Assembly: GCF_003363755.1 (NCBI RefSeq)
Contig: NZ_CP031396.1
Coordinates: forward strand, 4,099,001 to 4,163,000
Length of the DNA: 64,000 nucleotides
Origin: Pseudomonas protegens
GTDB lineage: Bacteria; Pseudomonadota; Gammaproteobacteria; Pseudomonadales; Pseudomonadaceae
Direction of reading: 5' to 3'
Part shown: piece after piece, positions 43,975-54,257 of the stretch
Layout: each line of letters begins with the position of its first letter
Numbering within the stretch: the first letter of the stretch is position 1
Notes under the pieces: generated by a model
The model's database searches: none
What the model was told of the DNA's origin: nothing
What the model saw: only the letters and a program-made list of their open reading frames with translations
Made by a program: the position numbers and the translations under genes

Positions 43975-44946
43975 TCAGCCTTGGCGCCTGGCCTTGGCGG
44001 GAACCATCTTGCGCAGGATCTGCCGGGCCTTGCCGGTCAGGCGCGAAAGCTTCGAGTCCTTTTCCGGTTCGCTCAGGCCTCGTTGCCTGAGCCAGTCCTT
44101 CCAGCGAATCCGCTCCTCACGCACCACCCAGCCTTCCTGCTGGGCGAAGCTTTCGGCCAGGTAAAGGCCGCGGGTGCTGGCTGGGTGCAGTTGATCCTTC
44201 TTCAAGGTGTACAGCTCGGCACAGGGCTGGCCATTGTCCAGGGGCATCAGGTACAGATCCGGCCGCTTGCGGTCCAGGCGCGCCACCAACTGGTCGCCTT
44301 CCAGGCGCTCGTCGACGTGGAACAGGCTCAGCGACTTGGCTTCCTTGGGGACGTCCAGGCGCAGGTCGTAGATCAGTTGCAACGAGGCGGTGGGCAGGTG
44401 CACGTAGGCTCGGGGTCGCTCCAGCAATTGCAGGTTGGCGCAGCGTACCGGTCGCGCGGCTCCGGACAGTGGAGTCAGGCGAAAGGGCAGGGCCTCGCGA
44501 TAATGCAGGGCCCCGGCGTAAGGGGCAGGTAGCCAAGTGTCGTTGAAGCGTCCGCCGAGCCAGCCTTCCGGGGTTTCCAGCAGGCATTCCTCGGCGATTT
44601 CCTGGATGGCCGTGTGCAGCGGCAGGTTCAGTTCATGGGCGGGTACGTAGCCGGAGATCAGCTTGAGCACCACGTCGCCGCGGTCCTGGCGTCGCTGGCG
44701 CACCAGCACCCAGTAGTCACGGTTCTGCCAGTGCAAGGTCAGGCGTACAGAAACCCCGAGGTTGGCCAGTTCCAAGGCAAACCTTTCGTGGTCTGCCACC
44801 GTCACCGCGCGTCGGCGCTGCAGGGTCTGAGCGAAGTTCAGCGGCCTCCCGACACTCTGGTAGCAGAGGCCTTCGGGAGTCGCCTCGACGAACAGCGGCA
44901 GGGTCTTGAAGTTGCTGGGGTTCTTTCTAATGAGCGGTCGCGACAT
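43975..44946 (-). CDS. Divergent Nudix-like protein of unknown function
   Basis: This 323-residue soluble protein starts at the ATG at 44946, six bases after AAGGAG; the longer frame would add 14 residues. The segment VVLKLISGYVPAHELNLPLH followed by TAIQEIAEECLLETPEG resembles a Nudix box. The REUxEE core reads QEIAEE, so the catalytic Arg is replaced and the leading glycine is not conserved. The C-terminus is basic, with SRLTGKARQILRKMVPAKAR. I know of no assigned role. It converges on hldE and has a palindromic element 53 bases upstream of its start. Confidence 0.6.
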   Translation of the reverse strand: MSRPLIRKNPSNFKTLPLFVEATPEGLCYQSVGRPLNFAQTLQRRRAVTVADHERFALELANLGVSVRLTLHWQNRDYWVLVRQRRQDRGDVVLKLISGYVPAHELNLPLHTAIQEIAEECLLETPEGWLGGRFNDTWLPAPYAGALHYREALPFRLTPLSGAARPVRCANLQLLERPRAYVHLPTASLQLIYDLRLDVPKEAKSLSLFHVDERLEGDQLVARLDRKRPDLYLMPLDNGQPCAELYTLKKDQLHPASTRGLYLAESFAQQEGWVVREERIRWKDWLRQRGLSEPEKDSKLSRLTGKARQILRKMVPAKARRQG

Positions 44947-44998
44947 CTCGGCTCCTTCTTGCGTCGGGGTCGGCCGCGTCGGCGGCATCAGTTGGTAC

Positions 44999-45166
44999 CT
45001 AGGGTCTGTTCCCGTTTGGCATGCAACCCGAAGGGACGGGGCTCACTGGGCACAGGGCGGCGTTGCTCGGAGCTTATTTGGAACAACCAAACAGCGCTCC
45101 TCGCGCCTTGCCCTGTGCCCAGTGAGCCGCCGTCGCGGCCTGTCACCAAGCGGGAACAGACCCTAG
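44999..45166. mobile_element. 168-bp palindromic MITE-like element
   Basis: Perfect 16-base terminal inverted repeats, CTAGGGTCTGTTCCCG (44999-45014) and its complement (45151-45166), bound an element with no coding capacity. An inner perfect 18-base inverted repeat (45041-45058 with 45110-45127, beginning GCTCACTGGG) lets it fold into one long hairpin. TA lies at each outer end and could be a target duplication. It sits between the Nudix-like gene and the aldo/keto reductase gene and encodes the last seven residues and stop of the latter. This is a non-autonomous transposon pattern; the parent transposase is not in the window. Confidence 0.75.
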
Positions 45167-45964
45167 AACCTGTGCCACGGTCGCCACGTTATGGGCCAGG
45201 TGCAACGGGTTGATGGTCCCGACGATAGCACTGGCAACGCCGGGCCGCTCAAACAGCAGTTCGAAGCTGGCCCGCACCGGGTCGATGCCCGGACTCAGGC
45301 AGACATGGCCGCTGGCCAGGGCCTTTTTCACCAGGATGCCCTTGTGGTGGTCGGCGGCATAGTCAATGACCGCCCGCTCGGCCTGTTCGTTCAGATTGTA
45401 GGTAACCATGGCGCAATCGCCTTGCTCCAGAGCCTTCAGACCGCCGTCGACGGTCTTGCCGGAGAAGCCGAAGCCACGGATCTTGCCCTCCTGCTTGAGC
45501 TGCGCGAGGGTCTGGTAGACCTCGTACTGCTCAAGGATCGCCAGATCGTTGCCGTCGGAATGCACCAGCACCAGGTCGATGAAGTCGGTTTCCAGGCGTT
45601 GCAGGCTGCGCTCCACGGACAGTCGGGTGTGAGCGGCACTGAAGTCGTGGCGGGACACGCCGTCGGCAAACTCTTCGCCGACCTTGCTGACGATCACCCA
45701 TTCCTGGCGCTGGCCGCGCAATAGGGGGCCCAGGCGCTCTTCGCTGCGGCCGTAGGCGGGGGCGGTGTCGATCAGGTTGATGCCCAGGTCGCGGGTCAGC
45801 TTGAGCAGCATGCGGGCTTCCTGGTCATCTGGGATCTGGAAGCCACTGGGGTACTTCACCCCCTGATCACGGCCCAGCTTGACCGTGCCCAGGCCCAGAG
45901 GCGAAACCATCAGGCCGGTGCTGCCGATGGGGCGATGCAGGTTATGCAGGGACGGCTGGCTCAT
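45143..45964 (-). CDS. Aldo/keto reductase with C-terminus rewritten by an inserted element
   Basis: This 273-residue NADPH-dependent oxidoreductase has a TIM barrel. It has the catalytic tetrad D66 and Y71 (LIDTAPAYGRSEERLGP), K94 (IVSKVG) and H135 (LVLVHSDG). Gene order with the flavoprotein upstream matches PA4992-PA4991. The start overlaps the flavoprotein stop by ATGA. The last seven residues, LGSVPAW, and the TGA stop lie inside the 44999-45166 element, so the native C-terminus has been replaced. The barrel and active site are intact, so it is probably functional. The substrate is unknown. Confidence 0.85.
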   Translation of the reverse strand: MSQPSLHNLHRPIGSTGLMVSPLGLGTVKLGRDQGVKYPSGFQIPDDQEARMLLKLTRDLGINLIDTAPAYGRSEERLGPLLRGQRQEWVIVSKVGEEFADGVSRHDFSAAHTRLSVERSLQRLETDFIDLVLVHSDGNDLAILEQYEVYQTLAQLKQEGKIRGFGFSGKTVDGGLKALEQGDCAMVTYNLNEQAERAVIDYAADHHKGILVKKALASGHVCLSPGIDPVRASFELLFERPGVASAIVGTINPLHLAHNVATVAQVLGSVPAW

Positions 45965-47136
45965 GGCAGCAGTTGCTCCCAGGCCGGTTGTGCCAGGGGC
46001 GGCTTGGGCAGGGCGGGAAGTGGATCACTGTGGCCTGGACGAATGCCGTCGCGCTCCAGAGCCGCGAGAACGCGGTCGGCGAAGTCCGGCGCCAGGGCCA
46101 GTTTGGTCGGCCAACCCACCAGCAGGCGATCCTGCTCGGCGAGGAAGGCGTTATCCGGCCGGGTCAGGCCCGATTGCGCCGGCTCGGCCCGATCCACTCG
46201 CAAGGTGGCCCACTGCGCCTGGCTCAGGTCGACCCAAGGCAGCAACTGTCCCAGTTCCTTTTGGGCAGCGGCGATCTGCGCCGCCGGTTCCCGGGCCACG
46301 CCTTCGGCTTCGGCGAGATCGCCTCCCAGGTACCAGACCCATTGGCCGTCGGCAGCCGGGTGAGTAGTGACGGTGATCCGGGGTTTGGGGCCGCCGCCCA
46401 GGCAATGGGCGTACAGGGGTTTAAGGGTTGGCCCCTTGACCAGCACCATGTGCAGCGGACGTTGCTGCATGGCCGGCTGGCTCAGGCCGATAGCTTTGAG
46501 CAGGTCGGCATTGCCGGCACCGGCGCTGAGGACGATGCGTTGCGCGCGGATCTCGCGTCCATCGATCCGCAGGCCCACCAGATGATCATTCTCCAGTAGG
46601 GGTTCGATCTTCTGTCCGGCCAGCAGGCTATCGCCGCCGAGGTCTGCCAGACGCTGGATGACGCTAGGCACATCCACCACCAGCTCGGCCAGGCGATAGA
46701 CCTTGCCTTTGAAGCGTTTGTCTTGCAGGGCCGGGGGCAATTGTTCGCCCTTGACCTGATCGACCCGGCCGCGCACGGCCTTACTGGCAAAGAAGCTGGT
46801 GAGGTTGCCGGCCAGGGTGCCGGGAGACCAGAGGTAATGGGCGTCGGACAGCAGGCGCACGCCGGACAGGTCCAGCTCGCCGGTGCCGGCCAGGGCTTCG
46901 CGCCAACGCCGCGGCATGTCGGCGATGGCTTCCGAGGCACCGGTGAGGGCGCCGTGCAGGGCGTATTTGGCGCCGCCGTGGATGATCCCCTGGGATTTCA
47001 CGCTCTGTCCGCCACCGAGGCTGGCGCTTTCCACCAGTACAGTGGAAAAGCCCTGGCGCCGCAGACGGGCGTTGAGCCAGAGACCGGCGACGCCTGCGCC
47101 GACAATCAGCACATCGGTAGAAATAGCGGATGGCAT
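45961..47136 (-). CDS. FAD-dependent oxidoreductase, DAO family (PA4991-like)
   Basis: This 391-residue flavoprotein has an N-terminal dinucleotide-binding DVLIVGAGVAGLWLNARLRR near residues 8-27 and a GGQSVKSQGIIHGGAKYAL segment characteristic of D-amino-acid-oxidase/GlpD-like proteins. The C-terminal region has LLVGWPTKLALAPDFADRVL. No signal peptide is seen. It is coupled to the aldo/keto reductase by an ATGA overlap, suggesting that they act on a common pathway. The substrate is not predictable. Confidence 0.75.
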   Translation of the reverse strand: MPSAISTDVLIVGAGVAGLWLNARLRRQGFSTVLVESASLGGGQSVKSQGIIHGGAKYALHGALTGASEAIADMPRRWREALAGTGELDLSGVRLLSDAHYLWSPGTLAGNLTSFFASKAVRGRVDQVKGEQLPPALQDKRFKGKVYRLAELVVDVPSVIQRLADLGGDSLLAGQKIEPLLENDHLVGLRIDGREIRAQRIVLSAGAGNADLLKAIGLSQPAMQQRPLHMVLVKGPTLKPLYAHCLGGGPKPRITVTTHPAADGQWVWYLGGDLAEAEGVAREPAAQIAAAQKELGQLLPWVDLSQAQWATLRVDRAEPAQSGLTRPDNAFLAEQDRLLVGWPTKLALAPDFADRVLAALERDGIRPGHSDPLPALPKPPLAQPAWEQLLP

Positions 47137-47188
47137 GCAGCGACCTCAGTGTTCAAAACGAGAGGCGCAGTATACAGGCTCGTGAATC

Positions 47189-47262
47189 TGTAGGAGCGGC
47201 CAGGCGAACCCCGTGACAGGTTGTCACGGGGTGGGCTGCTCGCCGGCAAGCCGGCTCCTGCA
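47189..47262. repeat. REP-type palindromic element
   Basis: TGTAGGAGC at the left and GCCGGCTCCTGCA at the right are the ends of a typical Pseudomonas REP sequence. Inside, CCCCGTGACA and TGTCACGGGG form a perfect ten-pair hairpin with a GGT loop (47209-47231). It lies between the flavoprotein gene start and the SMR gene end, both on the minus strand, and may also stop transcription. Confidence 0.7.
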
Positions 47263-47273
47263 TGAGCAGAGGG

Positions 47274-47606
47274 TCAGTGCCCGGCGGTTTTAGAGAACAG
47301 CTGGATCACCACCACGCCGAGGACGATCAGCGCCATGCCCAGCATGGCCGGGATATCCAACTTCTGGCCGTAGAGAAACAGGGCGGCGATGCTGACCATG
47401 ACGATGCCCATGCCTGCCCACACTGCGTAGGCCACGCCTACCGGGACGGTGCGCACTACCAGGGTCAGCATCCAGAACGCCACGCCGTAGCCGACGATGA
47501 TCAGCGCCAGGGGCAGTGGTGTGCTCAAGCCCTTGACCGCTTTCATTGAAACAGTGGCAATTACTTCCGCGCAGATGGCGATGGCCAGGTAGTAGTAAGC
47601 GTTCAT
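47274..47606 (-). CDS. Small multidrug resistance (SMR) efflux protein
   Basis: This 110-residue inner-membrane protein has four transmembrane helices. The essential glutamate is E14 in AIAICAEVIATVSMK. The helix-3 and helix-4 motifs VAYAVWAGMGIVMVS and LGMALIVLGVVVIQLFS are those of EmrE-like drug/proton antiporters. The length is typical. It is divergent from the LysR regulator across a 105-base gap with a palindrome, and is therefore probably under its control, as in the PA4990-PA4989 pair. Confidence 0.9.
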   Translation of the reverse strand: MNAYYYLAIAICAEVIATVSMKAVKGLSTPLPLALIIVGYGVAFWMLTLVVRTVPVGVAYAVWAGMGIVMVSIAALFLYGQKLDIPAMLGMALIVLGVVVIQLFSKTAGH

Positions 47607-47682
47607 GGGAGGGTTCCTCGTGTCTGGGACTGCTTTTCTGAGGTCGGCATTCTAGAGAGTGTTCAGATGGGGTAAAGTCATT

Positions 47683-47705
47683 ACCTATCTGTTATGGAGA
47701 TAGGT
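47683..47705 (+). promoter_or_regulatory. LysR-type operator in the SMR-LysR divergent region
   Basis: ACCTATCT (47683-47690) and AGATAGGT (47698-47705) are perfect eight-base arms separated by seven bases. The inner ATC-N9-GAT pattern fits the T-N11-A shape of LysR binding sites. It ends six bases before the preferred regulator start codon, which suits autoregulation. Confidence 0.6.
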
Positions 47706-47711
47706 TACCCT

Positions 47712-48602
47712 ATGAACATGCAATGGAACCTGGAGCAGTTGCGGCTGTTTGTCAGTGTTGCCGAGCTGCGCTCGTTTTCTGCAGTAGCCCGCCAGCAACG
47801 CAAGGCTCAGTCCGCCATCAGCAGCGCCATTGCCCTGCTGGAAGAGGACCTGGGAGTGAGCCTGTTCGAGCGCAGCAGCGGCCGTCAGCCAAAACTCACC
47901 GAAGCCGGCAGTGCCTTGTTGCAGGAGGCCCGGGAAATCCTCCGCCAGTGTGATCGCCTCAATGGCCGGGCGCTGGCCTTGATGCGGGGCCAGGAGGCGC
48001 GGTTGCGCCTGGCCCAGGATGAGGCGATGCCCTATCAGCCGGTGCTCGACAGCCTGGAGGCACTGGCCGAGCGCTTTCCCAGCCTGGAAGTGCAACTGGC
48101 CAGCGGTGCTCAGGGGGACGTGGCGCGCAAACTGGTGGAGCGTCGGGCCGACTTGGGGCTGCTGTTTCACCATGAGCAGATGCCGGAAACCCTGGAGCGC
48201 CAAGCCCTGGGCAGCGTCGAGATGGTCACCGTCTGCGCCGTGGGGCATCCGCTGGCCCATGAGAAACGGGTCAATCGCCAACTGCTGGCCCGGCACCGGC
48301 AGTTGCTGATCGCTCCTCAACTCAGCGGTTATCCCGGTGGCGAGCAGGTCAGCCCCCAGGTCTGGCGGGCTGACAGCTTCTATGTCATGGCTGAATGGCT
48401 GATGCGCGGCCTGGGCTGGGCCTGGCTGCCGCGGCATGTGGTGCAGTACCCGGCTTACCAGCACCAGATGGTCGAATTGGTCAGCGAATGGACCCCGCCG
48501 GCGCTGGTGGTGGAGTTGGCCTGGCGCCGCGACGAACCTCTGGGGCCGGCGGCGCGTTGGCTGGCGGAACGTTTTGCCGTGCACCTGAAGGCGATCGGCT
48601 AA
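47712..48602 (+). CDS. LysR-family transcriptional regulator
   Basis: This 296-residue regulator has an N-terminal helix-turn-helix, with LEQLRLFVSVAELRSFSAVA, then QSAISSAIALLEEDLGVSLF and RQPKLTEAGSALL. A LysR substrate-binding domain follows. The ATG at 47712 is preferred to the one at 47694, because the latter lies inside the palindromic operator and adds six residues; AGG seven bases upstream can serve as ribosome site. It probably controls the divergent SMR pump gene. The effector is unknown. Confidence 0.85.
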   Translation: MNMQWNLEQLRLFVSVAELRSFSAVARQQRKAQSAISSAIALLEEDLGVSLFERSSGRQPKLTEAGSALLQEAREILRQCDRLNGRALALMRGQEARLRLAQDEAMPYQPVLDSLEALAERFPSLEVQLASGAQGDVARKLVERRADLGLLFHHEQMPETLERQALGSVEMVTVCAVGHPLAHEKRVNRQLLARHRQLLIAPQLSGYPGGEQVSPQVWRADSFYVMAEWLMRGLGWAWLPRHVVQYPAYQHQMVELVSEWTPPALVVELAWRRDEPLGPAARWLAERFAVHLKAIG

Positions 48603-48624
48603 AAAACCGATAAACTCCGCCGCC

Positions 48625-49905
48625 ATGAATAGAACTCTCTATACCGCACTGTTTTACCTGGGGCTGCCATTGGTAGCGATTCGCCTGTGGCTGCGTTCGC
48701 GCAAGGCTCCGGCTTATGCCAAGCGCATTGGCGAGCGTTTCTCCCTTGGCTTGCCGGCCATGCAGACTGGCGGCATTTGGGTGCATGCGGTGTCTGTGGG
48801 CGAGAGCATCGCCGCCGCGCCGATGATTCGTGCCCTGTTGGCCCGTTATCCCCAGTTGCCGATCACCGTGACCTGCATGACGCCCACCGGCTCCGAGCGT
48901 ATCCAGGCGTTGTTCGCCAATGAGCCACGAATCCAGCATTGCTACCTGCCTTACGATCTGCCCTGCGCCGCGGCGCGGTTTCTGGATCGGGTGCAGCCCA
49001 AGCTGGCGGTGATCATGGAGACCGAGCTGTGGCCCAATCACATTGACCAGTGCGCTCGGCGCGGGATTCCGGTGGCCCTGGCCAATGCCCGGTTGTCCGA
49101 GCGCTCGGCCAAGGGCTATGGGCGTTTTGCCCGCCTGACCGCGCCCATGCTGGGGCAAATGAGCCTGTTCGCGGTGCAGACCGAAGCCGAAGCCGAGCGT
49201 TTCCGTCAATTGGGTGCACGTCCCGATACGGTGGAAGTCACAGGCTCGATCAAGTTCGACCTGAGCATTGACCCGCAACTGCTGGAGCGTGCCCGGGATC
49301 TGCGCCAGCAATGGCAGGCCATGGAGCGCCCGGTGTGGATCGCCGCCAGTACCCACGAAGGTGAAGATGCCGTGGTGCTCGACGCCCATCGGCAACTGCT
49401 GGCCAGCTACCCGAATGCCCTGCTGATCCTGGTGCCACGGCACCCGGAGCGCTTCAACTCGGTGTTCGAGTTGTGCCAGCAACAGGGATTCGCGACGGTT
49501 CGCCGCTCCGCTGGGGAACCGGTGGGCGCCACCACCTCGGTGTTGCTGGGGGACACCATGGGCGAGTTGCTGTTCCTCTACGCCCTGGCCGACAGCGCTT
49601 TTGTCGGCGGCAGTCTGGTCGCCAATGGCGGGCACAACCTGCTGGAGCCGGCGGCCCTGGCCAAACCGGTGATCAGCGGGCCGCACCTGTTCAACTTCCT
49701 GGAAATCGCCGCGATGCTGCGCGAGGCCGGTGCCTTGCAGGAGGTGGATGACGCTGAGGGACTGGCGGTGGCGGTGCAGCGCCTGTTCGAGTTGCCCCGG
49801 GATGCGCAGAAGATGGCCGAGGCCGGGCTCAAGGTGCTCAAGGCCAACCAGGGGGCCTTGCAGCGGTTATTGGATGGCCTTGATCGTCTCTTGAACAGGC
49901 ACTGA
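48625..49905 (+). CDS. waaA: 3-deoxy-D-manno-octulosonic acid transferase
   Basis: This membrane-associated GT30 enzyme adds Kdo residues to lipid IVA, the first step of core assembly. Its 426 residues begin with a hydrophobic anchor (TLYTALFYLGLPLVAIRLWL), then HAVSVGESIAAAPMIRAL with the catalytic base E60. METELWPN at 131-138 and the donor-site GGSLVANGGHNLLEPAALAK follow. It is 22 bases after the LysR gene but is probably expressed independently. It ends at a bidirectional terminator. Confidence 0.95.
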   Translation: MNRTLYTALFYLGLPLVAIRLWLRSRKAPAYAKRIGERFSLGLPAMQTGGIWVHAVSVGESIAAAPMIRALLARYPQLPITVTCMTPTGSERIQALFANEPRIQHCYLPYDLPCAAARFLDRVQPKLAVIMETELWPNHIDQCARRGIPVALANARLSERSAKGYGRFARLTAPMLGQMSLFAVQTEAEAERFRQLGARPDTVEVTGSIKFDLSIDPQLLERARDLRQQWQAMERPVWIAASTHEGEDAVVLDAHRQLLASYPNALLILVPRHPERFNSVFELCQQQGFATVRRSAGEPVGATTSVLLGDTMGELLFLYALADSAFVGGSLVANGGHNLLEPAALAKPVISGPHLFNFLEIAAMLREAGALQEVDDAEGLAVAVQRLFELPRDAQKMAEAGLKVLKANQGALQRLLDGLDRLLNRH

Positions 49906-49911
49906 TCGTCC

Positions 49912-49989
49912 GTCTGTAGCCGCTGCCGCAGGCTGCGTTCGGCTGCGTAGCGGCCGCAAAAAAAGGCCACCCGCAAAGGTGGCCTTTTT
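49912..49989. terminator. REP-like GTAGCCGCTGCC sequence followed by a bidirectional terminator
   Basis: TGTAGCCGCTGCCGCAGGCTGC at about 49915-49937 is a common Pseudomonas intergenic repeat type. It is followed by GGCCACC (49965-49971) and GGTGGCC (49978-49984), a perfect seven-pair stem with seven As before it and five Ts after it. It lies between convergent waaA and opmH and can stop transcription from both sides. Confidence 0.85.
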
Positions 49990-50003
49990 CATGGCTTCAA
50001 GCT

Positions 50004-51434
50004 TCAGGGGCGAGCCTTGAGTTGCTCTTGTGCGGCCTTGGCCAGGTCGGGCGGCAGGAAGTCACGGTCCGGGTTGTAGTCGGCCTTGAGGTAGCGCGAC
50101 AGGTCTTGCAGATCACCGGGGTTGAGGGTGCCGGCGGCCTGCTTCAGGCGCAGGTTGTCGAGGATGTAGTCGTAGCGGCTGTTGTTGTAGTTGCGCACCG
50201 AGGTGTACAGCTGGCGCTGGGCATCGAGCACGTCGACGATATTGCGCGTCCCCACCTGATAGCCGATTTCCGTGGCTTCCACCGCGCTCTGGTTGGAGAT
50301 GATCGACTGGCGTCGGGCCTGGACCTGCTCGACATCGGTATTCACTGCGCGGTGCAGGTTGCGGGTGTTCTCCACCACCTGGCGGCGCAGGGATTCACGC
50401 TGCTGTTCGGTCTGGCTCAGGCGCGAATAGGACTCGCGAACCTGGGAGCTGGTCAGCCCGCCGCTGTAGATCGGGATGTTCAACTGCAGGCCGATGGAGC
50501 GCTGTTCGACATCGCTGCCGTAGCGCGTCAACGGATTGGGGTTGCTGAAGCCCAGGGCGTCGTTGTCGCCTTTCTTGTACTGCGCCACGGCGTCCAGGGT
50601 CGGGGCGTGCCCGGCCTTGCGCTGCTTGAGGGTTTCCTCGGCGGCGCTGACCGCGTAGTTGCTGGCCAGCAGGTTGAGGTTCTGCTTGGCGGCGGTGTCG
50701 ACCCAAGCCTTGGCATCGTTGGGGGTCGGCGCCAGCACCGGCAGGGTATGGACGATGCCCTGGATCGCGTTGTACTCGCGGTTGGTCAGGGTGATCAGGG
50801 CCTCGAAGGCGTCGTCCACCTGGCGCTGGGCAAGGATGCGGTTGGCCCGGGCGGTGTCGTAACTGGCCTGGGATTGCAGTACGTCGGTCTTGTCCGACAG
50901 GCCCACATCGAAGCGTTCGTTGGACTGATCCAGCTGGCGTTTGAAGGCGGCTTCCTCGGCCTTGGTCGAGGCCAGGTTGTCCTGGGCGCGCAGCACCGCG
51001 AAGTAGTTCTCCGCGCTTTGCAGGATCAGGTTCTGTTCGGTGGCCGAAAGTTGCAGCGAGGCCTGTTCGTTGATGTCCTTGGCGGCTTGCAACTGGAACC
51101 AGCGATCGGCGCGGAATAACGGCTGGGCCAGGGTCGCCTGGTAGACGTTGCCGCTGCGGGTCGAGGTCATGGAAGGCTCATCGAACCTGGTGCGGGTATT
51201 GCTCATGTCCGCGCCGGCAGAGAGGTTGGGCAAAAGCCCGGCGCGAGCCTGGGGCACCACTTCCTTCTGGGCGCCGTACTGGGCGCGTGCAGCGGCCAGA
51301 TCGGCATTGTTGTCCACCGCTTCCTGGTAGACGCTGACCAGGTCGGTCTTGGTGGTCAAAGGCGCTTCTGCTGCCCAGGCCATTCCATTGGACGCACAAG
51401 ACACGGCAACAGCCAGTGAGAGTTTGCGCAGCAT
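50004..51434 (-). CDS. opmH: TolC-family outer-membrane efflux channel
   Basis: This trimeric outer-membrane channel partners with tripartite efflux pumps and type I secretion. The 476-residue precursor has a signal peptide with likely cleavage after AWA (residue 21). It has two repeated outer-membrane efflux domains with long helices: SVYQEAVDNNADLAAARAQY begins the first and VSAAEETLKQRKAGHAPTLD the second, with LDAQRQLYTSVRNYNNSRYD near the end. The position upstream of thiC matches OpmH (PA4974), the TriABC partner in P. aeruginosa. Confidence 0.88.
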   Translation of the reverse strand: MLRKLSLAVAVSCASNGMAWAAEAPLTTKTDLVSVYQEAVDNNADLAAARAQYGAQKEVVPQARAGLLPNLSAGADMSNTRTRFDEPSMTSTRSGNVYQATLAQPLFRADRWFQLQAAKDINEQASLQLSATEQNLILQSAENYFAVLRAQDNLASTKAEEAAFKRQLDQSNERFDVGLSDKTDVLQSQASYDTARANRILAQRQVDDAFEALITLTNREYNAIQGIVHTLPVLAPTPNDAKAWVDTAAKQNLNLLASNYAVSAAEETLKQRKAGHAPTLDAVAQYKKGDNDALGFSNPNPLTRYGSDVEQRSIGLQLNIPIYSGGLTSSQVRESYSRLSQTEQQRESLRRQVVENTRNLHRAVNTDVEQVQARRQSIISNQSAVEATEIGYQVGTRNIVDVLDAQRQLYTSVRNYNNSRYDYILDNLRLKQAAGTLNPGDLQDLSRYLKADYNPDRDFLPPDLAKAAQEQLKARP

Positions 51435-51898
51435 TCGGCGATCCCTAGAGTTGATATTACGGAGATAATCCAGGCGCCAAGGCTAAGGCGCGACCCATAT
51501 AGCGTCAAGGTTCGACACAGGGCAAGGAGTGTAGAGCCGCTGGCAGGTCGCAACAATCCGCTAATTACGCCATTCATCCTGCTTATTGCACGGGGGTTGG
51601 CGTTCTGTCCCGGCTTTGTCTAGACTGGTCCGGTTCTTGTCGGGGTGCCTTGCTATGAGGCTGAGATCGGATAATCCGGATCCCGTTGAACCTGATCAGG
51701 TTAGCGCCTGCGTAGGGAACAAGATTTCTCGTCACCCGGCGAGTCCTCTTGTGCTTCGTCCGGGATGTTGTTCGACAATCGAACACCCCTCGAGTACCAA
51801 GCACTGCACTCACTAGTTGCTTAGACAGGGTGCGTCCGTCCGTTACAGGTTCGCTCCGACAAAATCCCACTGCCTGGATGCTGTCTGGAGAGCCCGTG
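51435..51898. other. Intergenic region between opmH and thiC
   Basis: This 464-base gap between divergent genes holds the opmH promoter on the left, the TPP riboswitch at 51635-51724, and about 175 bases of thiC leader. That leader presumably contains the expression platform, but I could not resolve a single terminator or ribosome-site sequestering helix by eye. No protein gene was seen. Confidence 0.5.
51635..51724 (+). ncRNA. TPP (THI element) riboswitch upstream of thiC
   Basis: The thi box is present in order: GGGGTGC (51642-51648), GGCTGAGA, the GTTGAACCTGATCAGGTTAG block (starting near 51685) and GCGTAGGGAA. The closing helix is TCTTGT (51635-51640) with ACAAGA (51719-51724). Binding of thiamine diphosphate should lower thiC expression. 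About 175 bases separate the aptamer from the thiC ATG. Confidence 0.95.
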
Positions 51899-53788
<1,890 letters not shown>

Positions 53789-53794
53789 GCCACG

Positions 53795-53880
53795 AGCTGC
53801 AAGCTGCAAGCTGCAAGCTGCAAGCGGAAAGCAAAGGCCGAAGTGCTTTTTCTTGATGCTTGAGGCTTGCAGCTTGCTCC
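53795..53880. repeat. AGCTGCA tandem heptamer with GAGGCTTGCAGCTTG inverted repeat
   Basis: Four perfect copies of AGCTGCA (53795-53822) are followed after a spacer by TGAGGCTTGCAGCTTGCT. The right side can pair with the heptamer array. It begins within ten bases of the thiC stop and shares GAGGCTTGCAGCTTG with the repeat after rlmJ. It is likely a transcript-end hairpin of a REP-like family. Confidence 0.6.
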
Positions 53881-53960
53881 TGTTCTTTCTGAGATAGATC
53901 CCTTGAGCAGGGCAAGTACCTGCTATCCCGATCTCGCGGAGCCGGCCGACCAGCGCGTGT

Positions 53961-54257
53961 TTGGCGCCATTGGCCCGATACCAGAACTTCCTGCTGTTGA
54001 TCGGCTCGGCATTTGCGCTGTTGTTTGGCGTGGTGCTGGTGGATCACTTCATCCTGCGTCGCCGCAGCGGGCAGATCCCGCACTCAGCCCTGCGCTGGAC
54101 GGCGCTGCCGGCCCGGTTGGGTGGGGTGAGCACCTGTCACCTGCTGGCCAATTTGTATCCGGATGTCGGTGCAACCCTGCCGTCACTGGTACTGGCAGGG
54201 CTGTTGCAGTGGCTGCTGGGGCGGGCGTTCAGTTCTCGGGAAACAGCTCGGGCTTGA
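53961..54257 (+). pseudogene. Remnant of a CytX/CodB-type hydroxymethylpyrimidine permease gene
   Basis: About 98 codons read LARYQNFLLLIGSAFALLFG, then VVLVDHFILRRR and DVGATLPSLVLAGLLQWLLG. This resembles the C-terminal two or three membrane segments of NCS1-family CytX permeases. Nothing recognisable precedes it: stop codons occur just upstream and about 300 N-terminal residues are missing. No ribosome site or ATG fits. CytX imports the thiamine pyrimidine, so a copy next to thiC makes sense; here it appears decayed. The family assignment is by eye from a short match. Confidence 0.5.

Noticed and set aside
53795..53825. Tandem heptamer array considered as CRISPR or phase-variation tract
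   Set aside because: The units are contiguous with no spacers, and the array lies outside coding sequence. It fits a transcript-end hairpin family better.
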